In this document: one piece after another, positions 55,244 to 64,000 of the stretch
How positions within the stretch are numbered: position 1 is the stretch's first letter
Layout of the letters: the number at the start of each line of letters is the position of its first letter
Translations under genes and position numbers: made by a program
The notes under the pieces: generated by a model
The model's database searches: none
What the model was told of the DNA's origin: nothing
What the model saw: only the letters and a program-made list of their open reading frames with translations
Source of the DNA: Rhabditophanes sp. KR3021
Taxonomy: Eukaryota > Nematoda > Chromadorea > Rhabditida > Alloionematidae
Assembly (NCBI GenBank): GCA_963281155.1
Contig: CAUJLY010000003.1
Coordinates: 2,728,001 to 2,792,000 of the forward strand
DNA length: 64,000 nt
Reading direction: 5' to 3'

Positions 55244-58200
55244 TTAATATGGACCAGGTGGACCATACTTGGAAGAGGAATCTGCGTAGTACGTCTGGCC
55301 GTCAATTCCTGGAGCAAGTCTAGCATGTTCAGCTTGAGGTCTATTTCTTTTGAAGAATCCGCATCTCCAAAGGCACAAAATACAACAGGCAAGAATAATT
55401 ATAGCAATCAGAATTGCCAATAACCATAACCACCAAGGAACATTTTGAGCAATGGCTTCGGGATCAGTTGGATTGATATTTGTAGAGACGGCAATTGATT
55501 GAGGTGGTGGTGAATATTTAGGAGCAATTGGAAGAGATATGATCTTGGCTAAAGCCAAAGAGGAAATATCAGCTTCATAAACGGTGTCTTCGATTAATGA
55601 ATTGACCCAGAGTCTAGAAAATACTTCAACTAACACAAACTCATCCGGTTTCAATTGACCAATTTCACAAGTAATTTGAGTGCAGTTTAATGAACCGCAA
55701 TCAACATTACCTTTGTGTAATGTTCCTTTATACTCGACTGCCCCACTTTTTCCTTTTGCACTTAGAACAGCGTTTTTCAATTCTTTCTTTTGAGCTCTTA
55801 CTCTTTCGTCGTGACTTAAATCATCGAAACTTCTTTTGTTCTTGACGCCTCTGTAATCCATACTATCTGAAGTATCCTTCTTCTTGTCACTTTTACCACT
55901 TTCAATAACACTTTTTTCAATGTGTTCTTTTCCAATAGTTAGTGATTCTGGATTAAGATTGATACTCTGTCTGACCTTACACTTTACCTTTCTACTATCT
56001 GATACCATCGGCGTATCAATTAGATATAATAGATGATTTCCAGATTCAGAATAAGAAGGCCAGAAGATATCCAAGGAGGATTTGTCGATAATCGAAGGAC
56101 CGCGATTAATTACTTGGAATAAATGGGATACTAGTGGTCCAACTTCGTGATCAAATGTGGCATCAACACCAAGAGTTTTGTTTCTAATTGAAAAGTCAAC
56201 TTGTTCAGGATGAGATCTTCCTACAATATCGAGCATAGCTTTAATTTCTACTGGCACTTTGATGATTAGCTCGTTGTCTTTCTCATTCCCATCTTGCTCC
56301 TGGCCAAAAGTAGAATTAGCCAACATTTTGATAACGACTTCACTAGTATCAGCCTCGACTTTCGTTCCAGCTAGAATAAATCCAAAGACAGCTTCTTTGT
56401 TTGCTGGCAAAGGATTTCCGATGTCGCAAACAAATTTGTAACTATCTTTCTTTTGTTCAGCAGTCTTCTTACTTGATTTGTTGGCATACTTATTTTTCTT
56501 ACTCTTTATTTCCTCCTCACTTTCTTCTTCAACAAATGGGGAACAGGAGACTGGGGCTGAATTTGCTTGACTTTCAATTCCACCATACTCAAAGCCTTTA
56601 GGGATGTCAATGAAGAATTGAGACAGGTAGGAGTCTTCTCCTCTATTTCGAACAGAAACATTGACAATTAAGTTCTGGTCTGCCGCTCCAAGGATAAATT
56701 TGTCTTTATTTGTGGTGGCGTGTAATTGAAGATCTGGAGTACAAGTGTTGTCGTCTCCACAATTTTTGTCAATCATTAGTTCACTTTCAAAGGAAGCTCC
56801 TGTCGTGGTATCCAAAGCAGCGTCTAATTGACTGCCTGGTCTAATTCTCTCAATGTAAGTATAATTGACAGTAATTGAGATGGGAGTCACTTTATCCCTA
56901 ATTGTATCTGGAATATAGATTTCAAAAGTATCGCAGAGTTCACGGCCTTTTATCAATGGAAGAGTCTGCTCAATAATATCTGGCTGAAGTTTGTTTTTAA
57001 CATCCTTGGGGAAGACGACATTTTTCTTCCTATCCAAATCCTTTTTGCTGAAAAATGGTCTTGGTGAGAGTGGCTTCTTTGAATCAAGTTGGACTCTAAC
57101 TTTGATGTCAACATTTTTATAATCTGCCGTCAACTTGCCATCATATTTAATGCAATACTTGACTTTTTCACACGCGATTCTTCCGAACTCGGACATGCAG
57201 TGTTTATCATCTAAGTTAATATTCTTCTTGGTAGTCTTTACTTCTCCCTCAACTTTGATAACTGGCTTGGCTCGGAGAATGACTGCGCGAGAGGATTGCA
57301 TAGCACCAACGGCGATGTCATTGTACTCGTTCCCATCAATATCTTTACCACTGGCTAGTGCAAATCCGAATGTTTTAAGGTCGCTATGAATCTGTTTTGC
57401 TTCAATTTTTTGAGTAAACTTTTGGTTGATTCCATCCTTTGAACCATGATAAATGTAAACGGCTCCTTTGCCATCATCTCCATCGTATGGAGCACCAACA
57501 ACAATATCATTATATCCATCCCCATTAATGTCACCCCCTCCAGCAACTGAATAACCAAACCGACTCCATTGAGTATGTCCGACAATTTGAATTGGTTCAG
57601 AAAATACACCAACAGCGGTTTGGAGGAAAATAGAAATTTTACCAACATCATACTGAGGTTTACTTTCTTGTGTCTTGATGTCCTTTACAGTTTTGTAGTC
57701 TGTGAAAAATGGTGATCCAACAATGATGTCGTCTAAACCATCGTTATTTAAATCAGTAGCAGCAACTGCAGCTCCGAAATACTGTCCTCTTTGAGCATTT
57801 ACTTCTGTCAAATTAGCAATAGATCTCAAGGATCTGCTGTAAATTGAAACAAATCCAAGTAAGTCATTTCCTCTTGGTACTCCAGTAACAACATCATCCA
57901 AGTTGTCTCCATCAAAATCACCTACAGCTGAAGAGTAGCCTCTGGTAAAGTGATCGTGACTAGCTGTAACACAAACAATAATATTAATAAATTAACTTTT
58001 TATCCAATATTTGAAAATTTTGCATTTGCTATTCTAAAAGAATGATCCCTCTAAAAGGTGGCTGATAATATAGAAGCTATTTTGATTGATGCTTACAGTG
58101 GTCAGAATAGTAATGGTAACTACAAAAAGTATATTTACCATTTGTAGCTATATTATAGATCCAAAAAAGAACGGTGACTTTTGAAAATGAATGTTAAACG

Positions 58201-59013
58201 ATTTTTCATTTGGTGACCCATTGAATTCGTTTTAAAGAATCAGTTCTATTTTTGTGTATTTTTAATTTATAAACTGTACCTGGTCCATCGGCAGTATTAG
58301 GCCTATCTGTGACATTATTGACATTTTGTGAGAAAACACCCCCTTGCCAATACCACATTCCAGGTCCATTGATAAATAATCTGTCATTTCCTTGATCAGC
58401 AATAGAGGCAGAAAATCCACACATTCCATAACCAAATCTGTGATGGCCATGCTTAGCAGGTTCTTGTCTACATGGAGCAAATTCAGTAATTTTATCGAAA
58501 TTGTTCTGAGCATAGTAACATGTTCCAACAGGTTCAATAACTTCAAACTTTGAGAAGAAATATTTGTAGTGAGGAGCACATGCCAAAATATTATTTCCAG
58601 AAGCCACCACAGTTGAACCAAACAATTGATACGATTTATCTTCAATAGGTAACGATCTCGAACCATTCAATCTATTTTCGTTTCCTTGTCGATCAAATAA
58701 TAATTCTTGGCATTTGTTAGAGGTAGTTTGACACGAATAGACGGCTCCCCCTTGTTTTATTAGCCTATTTCCAGCCGATTGAGCTTTGGGTGCTCCCACT
58801 ATTAAGCTATAAATAATAATCAATCGAATAAGTAAATAAAAATAAGATTACTTACAAAAAATCTTTTTTATTATTCATGAAATCTAAAGACCATCCAAAC
58901 AAACTATCTGCCTGCACTCGGTGAATTATGGCTTTTTTAGTGTCAATGTTGAAAGCTTCATAATTTGGAATTAGAAATGCTAGCAGCAGCAGAAACCTCA
59001 GCTGCGACACCAT
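55244..59013 (-). CDS. Integrin alpha subunit, RGD-binding (alphaPS2/PAT-2) type
   Basis: Exons 59013-58856, 58806-58280 and 57963-55244 join in phase to give 1134 aa. A signal peptide (LRFLLLLAFLIPNYEA) precedes the seven-bladed beta-propeller: FNIDTK, FLIVGAPKA, and Ca2+-binding FG-GAP loops DFDGDNLDD, DLNNDGLDD, DINGDGYND and DIDGNEYND. There is no inserted I domain. A KNKR furin-type site near residue 970 would split heavy and light chains, as in RGD-type alphas. One TM (WWLWLLAILIAIIILACCIL) leads to GFFKRNRP, the conserved tail motif shared with alphaPS2 and PAT-2. Intron 2 (58279-57964, 316 nt) could hide one more small exon (about 58,165-58,130). The acceptor TTTTTGCAG lies six bases before the ATG. 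Confidence 0.94.
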
Positions 59014-61481
59014 CTTTGACTGCAAAAAGTATTATTAAAATACGTGATTAAAGAAGTAGGTATTATTAAAAAATACGTGATTAAGCGGTATGACTAATAT
59101 ATATGAACAAAAACAACAATGAAAAAGGAGCAAACTTTAAAAGTACAATCAATTATAATAACAAATGAATTCCCTTAGGAATATTTTTAGTTTCAAGAAA
59201 AATGTATAATATGATAAATATATAACGTTTTAGCTGTACTAAAAAATGTGTGTGTTTGTTAGGAAAGTTGTACAAACTTTTGAACATGAATAAATGTGAA
59301 TATATAAAAATAACAACCATACACACTCAATCAGTATTTTAGTATTTCGTATATTTTGTTCAGGATCATTAAAGAATCATTAGTAAGATGGTGGTTGTGG
59401 GTGAAAATATATTTAATACACTAGATCTAAGATAACACAAATACAAGTTTACCTATAATGTTGAGGGCAACAAAAAACAAGAAGATCGCGGCTAAGACGT
59501 GGGATTAGAGCTGGTGGTGCGGTATTGGAATTAATGCCGAGAGAGGCAAATCTCGCCAATTGTCCTTAACACAATGCAATTTAAAAGTAGAGGGGTAGAT
59601 ATAATAATAATCTTTTGCTAGAATATTTTCAGTGTCCAAATCGACACCAACAGGCAAATCTGTCTCTTTAACAATTTAAAATAGAGAAAATATGTAGTTT
59701 AAAGAAAAGTTTATAGTGATAGCGGGAGTAGCAAATAAATGTATTTTCATTTTAAAAGACTGGACAATCGTCAAGTTAAAAAGGGTCAGAGATAATAGAG
59801 TTGGCAAAAGTGAATTTTTGATGGTAATAACAAATAAGTACTTAATAATGGTAGATAAAACTAACAAATAAAATATTCAATTAAAATTACTAAATAAAAA
59901 CTAATAAGTAAACCTTTTTTGGATATTGAATGTGGTCTTGATTAAGTGATAAACATACAAATCACATGTTTATAATTGCATTATTTTGAACTTTGTATAT
60001 GAACAAACCAATTTATTCAATCATACATTTATTTATTTCATTTCATTTATATTCAGTTATTCATCTTTTTATAGAAATTAACATTCCGCCTATTAATACA
60101 AATAAAATTTCCTTTTTTGACATAACCTACACCATCTTAAAGTCAATATCAATGTTCCTTAATACATAAAATCAACATACAAAAAATGGAAAATAATCAG
60201 TGCAAAGGAAATTCGGTTAAAATAACCCAAATGTGACCAATACATTGAATTATTTTAAAGAACTGCGCAGTCAACAAAATTTAAACAATTTCTCTAATAA
60301 ATATACACATATCAATTATAACTATACGTCAAAAGATTTTTATTCATAATTTTGAAAGTCATTCTAGTTAATGTATAAATTTAGTGCATTGAAATGTATT
60401 TTAAAGCAAATTTAATATTGTCAAACTGTGATTTTAAAAGTACGATGTCAATTTAAGAGTTCATTTTCATTGTGTGGACAAATCAATTGAGTTCTTATTT
60501 ATTACAAAATATCATAGCCTCTCTAAACACAAAAAGTTAAGGACAATGATGGATTACTAAGAGCAATATATCAAAAGTCCATGAAAAGTCGGCAGCTGTT
60601 GTCCCTCATAAAACTACCTCATTTGTGACCGGATGGACAATAAAATTTATGTATCTTTTTGTCATGATAGTCTTAAAGACATAAAATGTTAAGTTCACTT
60701 TAAAGTTTAAATAAAAAGAAGGGAAGTTAAGTAAATTTAATAGAGGCGAATTGTTTGTCACTTGTTGTTACTGATTACAGTCCCGGCTTTGATATATCTA
60801 TTTATCCTGATTTAATTTGCCTTAATTGAGGTCATTGGCAAAGTTAAATTTAGACACAAAACTTGCTACTAAATAGACGAGGCCAATTAGTCACTAGGAA
60901 TAATTCTGGTTATCTGTTCAAAATAAACATTCCGAACAGAGGAAATATATAAATGCTGATGTCAAATGTTTTGTGCCCGATTAAGGGATAAACAACAAAA
61001 TCACTTGTACTCTTACAATAAAATCATACTAAAACTGTTTTGGGGACTGCTTGTAACAAGATATAGTTTATTTAAAAACAGTACGTAACAAAACATTTCC
61101 TTTTTGCCAGTTCATAATGTCAACCTTATTAAATGTATTCAATCAAAGAATGAGCCGCAACTTTTCTACCAACAAACAGACTTCATTTATTTAAACTGAA
61201 ACAGACTTTTTTTGTCACCAATATGTTCAAAGACATTTTAAATCCACATTAAAACGCATAATTAATTGAAATCATTAAAAGTAACAAAATTAGTTGTAGT
61301 TACCAAAATGGCACAATTAATTAAACTCATTCAAAATTACAAAAAATACAAAGAAATTACAAAGTTATGGTATGCCTTTTTATTACACCGACTGATTAAA
61401 TATTCAATTTCGTGCAGTGAACTAAAAATCTCTTTTACTAAAAGATACTATTTATCACGACATTATTACATACATTTGTGA
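59014..61481. other. Long intergenic region, with possible 5' exon of integrin alpha
   Basis: About 2.5 kb, mostly AT-rich without genes. At about 59,453-59,580 a noticeably more GC-rich patch ends, on the minus strand, at TATAG|GTAAAC, a donor-like site. It could be a non-coding first exon spliced to TTTTTGCAG just before the integrin alpha ATG. This is inference only. Confidence 0.4.
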
Positions 61482-62411
61482 TTAATAATAGAATATTTGC
61501 AATCTTTGTCCATCAACGTCAGTTTCAATGTCATCATAAGCGGGATCATATTCGGCATCGAAGTACTCAAACTTTTGATTGAATTCAATGCCTTGAGGAC
61601 CATTAAGTGAAATGATGGAGCAATCAACTGAATGAAGGGAAAAACTTGATCCATAAAAAGATTTTGTGTCGGTGGAAAAGCCAGATTTAATTGAAGAAGT
61701 ATCCTCATAGGCAGAAATTTGAGTTGAGCAAAGAGAGTCGAATCTCTTTCTATTCCCGAATTCAGTCATCTCAACGCAAATTTCAGCCGGTGAACAGGAG
61801 TATTGAGAGTAGACATCTCCAGAAGCAAGAAGTCTATTCTCACGCTCAATATTATCAGAGTGTTTTACTTCGATGGCGATTTCAGCTGGGGAAGCAGCGT
61901 ATTGAGAGTAGGTGTAGTTGGTGAGGGCAGTCGCGTCGACAGATTCATTTGAACGAACCGAAAAACAGTCAGGCTTGAATCTGGCATCGATGTCAACATC
62001 ATTCATCGAGATAGCGACAGATCTTGGAGATACAGAGTACCGAGAATATTCGTGGTTGCTGATGGCAGTGGGCAGGTCATTGTAAAAGGTAGATTGTGGA
62101 GCAGCGGTGTCTACGTCACAAGTAGCTGTTTGCAACATAGAATCCAAGTAAGATCTTGGAGCGGCAGTTTGAAGATAAGAATCCAAATCATCTTTACCAG
62201 TTTGCAAGTATTGTGAGAGGCCATTGCAAGTTGAAGCAGTAGCAGAAGTGAGTCCGCTTAAGGCGTTGTTATATTTGGAGGAGCGACCACTTAAACAGGT
62301 AATTTCACTAAGAGGTCCGCTTAAACAGGTGGTTGCTTCATCATAAACTTCAACATTGACTTCTCCCGAAGCACCAGCATCATTGGACAAAAAATCTTTA
62401 GAATCTTCCAT
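61482..62411 (-). CDS. Novel protein with internal tyrosine/serine-rich repeats
   Basis: One uninterrupted frame of 309 aa from the ATG at 62411. No signal peptide or TM segment. The sequence is built of short degenerate repeats: TCLSG twice near residues 27-41 and ALSG after it; QYLQT, SYLQT and SMLQT between residues ~67 and 95; then three copies of YSxYxxSPxxIAIxM-like units (YSRYSVSPRSVAISM, YSQYAASPAEIAIEV, YSQYSCSPAEICVEM) spaced 40-45 residues. The rest is Ser/Asp-rich and the C-terminus is acidic. The repeated Tyr and SP sites suggest a phosphorylated scaffold, an inference. No family is recognised. An upstream exon cannot be excluded. Confidence 0.6.
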   Translation of the reverse strand: MEDSKDFLSNDAGASGEVNVEVYDEATTCLSGPLSEITCLSGRSSKYNNALSGLTSATASTCNGLSQYLQTGKDDLDSYLQTAAPRSYLDSMLQTATCDVDTAAPQSTFYNDLPTAISNHEYSRYSVSPRSVAISMNDVDIDARFKPDCFSVRSNESVDATALTNYTYSQYAASPAEIAIEVKHSDNIERENRLLASGDVYSQYSCSPAEICVEMTEFGNRKRFDSLCSTQISAYEDTSSIKSGFSTDTKSFYGSSFSLHSVDCSIISLNGPQGIEFNQKFEYFDAEYDPAYDDIETDVDGQRLQIFYY

Positions 62412-62682
62412 GCTGTGGTTCAACGAATTGAAAGAGGGAAGATTGCAAAGGTGGTTAACATACTCATTCTTTAATAAGCTCCTACATTTTGAATTGTCAT
62501 CTAATAATATTCAAATTTTGAAAAGAAACGTAATTCAAATTTTACCTATCAAAACTGATCCTGGAGATAGTTATTAGTAAAAAAGAAATTTAAATTGCAC
62601 AAAAAACATAAAGGATTAATGAATTGTAAAAAAGAAATTTTATTTACAAAATGAGGGGTAATGAGTTTATTTATGCAACAAA

Positions 62683-63441
62683 TTAGTACTCTACACAACT
62701 TCTGTATGTAAGCTTGAGGATCGCGCCATCTTTATTTCTCCATCGACTCCTTGAAATAAACTGCAATGTAAAATCCCTACCCATCAATTCATTATTGCAA
62801 AAAAAGTCGAATTCATTGTACTTCGAAATATCTTTTAACAACACACACGCCACATATCTTTTTAGTGAAGAAACAGTTAGGGAATCTGCTACTCTAAGAA
62901 TATTTCTAGGTAATTTGTCCAAATTCTCTCCCGCAATCAATTCAACTCCAACCATATCGTGGTCTCTCTTGTGACAATCTAATAGATCGTCGTCATTGCT
63001 GCAACAAGCATGCACCACAGTTTCTTTTTCGACCTCCTCATCCTCCTCGTATGACTCTCCATTTTCGATGGCGCGTTTTTTATTAAATGCTTTGACCCTT
63101 TTTTGTTCTTCTTCATACAGTCCTGGCACTAGTTTATATACAATATCTTGCATAGTCCTGTCAAAAGCAACATACTGACTGGGATAACACTGATGAATTT
63201 CCAGATTGCATGTAGGACAGTTGTTGTCATTCTCTTCAAAATGTTTTAATAGACAACTTCTACAGAATGTATGAACACACTCAATTACAGTTGTTGCTTC
63301 AATGAAATATCCATTGCATAGTTTGCACACTATTAATGGGTTTATGGTTTTAAGCGGTAGCATCAAATTATCTCCCACGATTTCATATTTCGGCAAAGCT
63401 GTGCTTTTACTTTTACTCCGTTCACTTGGTCCTCGTTTCAT
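62683..63441 (-). CDS. PCGF3: Polycomb group RING finger protein, PCGF3/5 type
   Basis: An intronless 252-aa frame. PCGF proteins pair with RING1 in non-canonical PRC1 complexes that ubiquitinate histone H2A. The C3HC4 RING reads VCKLCNGYFIEATTVIECVH, TFCRSCLLKHFEENDN and CPTC, with all zinc ligands, followed by IHQCYPSQYVAFDRTMQDIVYKLVPGLYEEE. The DRTMQDIVYKLVPGL block is typical of PCGF3/PCGF5. A charged linker leads to a C-terminal RAWUL domain (FDFFCNNELMGRDFTLQFI, RSRWRNKDGAILKLTYR). The sequence AATAATTTAG stands three bases before the ATG, and the stop of MRPL36 is only 136 nt upstream on the same strand, so a dicistronic, trans-spliced arrangement is possible. Confidence 0.9.
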   Translation of the reverse strand: MKRGPSERSKSKSTALPKYEIVGDNLMLPLKTINPLIVCKLCNGYFIEATTVIECVHTFCRSCLLKHFEENDNNCPTCNLEIHQCYPSQYVAFDRTMQDIVYKLVPGLYEEEQKRVKAFNKKRAIENGESYEEDEEVEKETVVHACCSNDDDLLDCHKRDHDMVGVELIAGENLDKLPRNILRVADSLTVSSLKRYVACVLLKDISKYNEFDFFCNNELMGRDFTLQFISRSRWRNKDGAILKLTYRSCVEY

Positions 63442-63577
63442 ATCCTAAATTATTGTTATTTTATCGTGTTAATCAGAACTAGTTAAATATAAAAAATGGA
63501 TTTAAACCAATTACTACACAGGCTCTTTCTATTATTATAATTTTATCTATCTAGTAAATTGAACTAATTAACAACAA

Positions 63578-63853
63578 TCACCATAATAATTTGACATTAA
63601 ACGGCTCCCTTGTTTTGTGTCTGGGAGAAACTGGGCATTCAACATGCATCCTTCCGTCCACTCTTACAAAATAGCAATGAACACAGCGTCTTTTGAGGAA
63701 TGTTTTGACCTATAATGATTAGTTACAGCTTATAAAAATAGATAGGAATACCTTGAAGTCTCTGATACTAGTGTTAGTTGCCAAAATTCTCTGAGTACAT
63801 AATCTTAAATAATAGCCTCCAGTGGCCACAGTTTTGCTGAGAATTCCCGACAT
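63578..63853 (-). CDS. MRPL36: Mitochondrial ribosomal protein bL36m
   Basis: Exons 63853-63752 and 63709-63578 (42-nt intron, phase 0) encode 77 aa. The mature part is a classic L36: FKVKTFLxRRCVHCYFVR-type, with zinc ligands C..C (CVHC), then GRMHVECPVSPRHKTRE, matching the human pattern KVKTxxKKRCxxCYxVRRRGRxYVxCxxxPRHKQR. The preceding ~34 residues are basic and hydroxylated, fitting a mitochondrial targeting peptide. It is too small for standard ORF cut-offs and sits 136 nt upstream of the PCGF start on the same strand. Confidence 0.9.
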
Positions 63854-64000
63854 GCTTGAAACACACTTGGAACAATTTTTATCAAGTTTCTATCAGTGGA
63901 ACAACGTCATCGCAGTTCTTTCTTTGTGAGAAACACGTGCCCCAATTTTTGTTTGATGATTTGGCCTCAAAAATTACCTTTTAATTGGATTTTAGCACAA

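Noticed and set aside
55232..57389. Several plus-strand frames inside the integrin alpha gene
   Set aside because: They are shadows of the long minus-strand coding exon.
58130..58170. Extra small exon of integrin alpha (FWIYNIATN)
   Set aside because: It can be spliced in phase, but direct joining of exons 2 and 3 is also in phase and gives a simpler model; noted only as an alternative.
1..64000. CRISPR arrays, bacterial operons, prophage or attachment sites
   Set aside because: The window is eukaryotic with spliced genes; no regularly spaced repeats or prokaryotic signals were seen.

Overview
This window is nuclear DNA from a small-genome, clearly AT-rich animal. It carries metazoan-type genes (one alpha and one beta integrin, a Tbx20-type T-box factor, a Polycomb RING protein, EFR3, calcipressin). 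Most introns are tiny (about 40-60 nt, GTAAGT...TTTTAG), genes carry few of them (VPS53 and PCGF none), and intergenic DNA is almost featureless AT-rich sequence. Nothing here fixes the phylum. The proteins are divergent, as in a fast-evolving invertebrate. Several genes have a 3' splice-site-like TTTAG or TGCAG a few bases before the ATG, which means either 5'-UTR introns or spliced-leader trans-splicing.

Layout. 0-11 kb: 3' end of CTNNBL1 (+), then minus-strand genes for two four-TM proteins with proline-rich tails, an alpha-tubulin pseudo-exon, a possible small secreted protein, a possibly myristoylated basic protein, a 563-aa multi-pass membrane protein and an OSTC-like oligosaccharyltransferase subunit. 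12-25 kb: ABHD4/5 lipase-like protein (+), mitochondrial GatA/QRSL1 (-), proteasome PSMD13 (+), GARP/EARP tether VPS53 (-), RPS12 (+), PAPS transporter SLC35B3 (+), calcipressin RCAN (-). 28-45 kb: an unrecognised protein (-), MAPK15/ERK7 (+, two apparent frameshifts at C and G runs), a T-box gene (+), zinc transporter SLC30A6 (-), EFR3 (+). 45-64 kb: a secreted class-2-type lipase (+), a decayed RTE-like LINE (+), integrin beta (+) and integrin alpha (-) facing tail to tail, a novel internally repeated protein (-), PCGF3/5 (-) and MRPL36 (-).

The least explained signal is a set of degenerate protein-coding fragments lying antisense inside the few long introns. Three match the GIY-YIG nuclease domain of ANKLE1/LEM-3 (ABHD intron 2, EFR3 introns 2 and 3). 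A second, unidentified family is shared by SLC35B3 intron 2 and EFR3 intron 1. Lipase intron 2 and integrin beta intron 1 also hold antisense coding-like segments. All of them run on the minus strand against a plus-strand host gene.

Functionally this is a mixed housekeeping neighbourhood. The one clear partnership is the integrin alpha/beta pair, 676 bp apart. Exon boundaries were inferred by eye from GT/AG sites, reading phase and remembered family alignments; none has transcript support.
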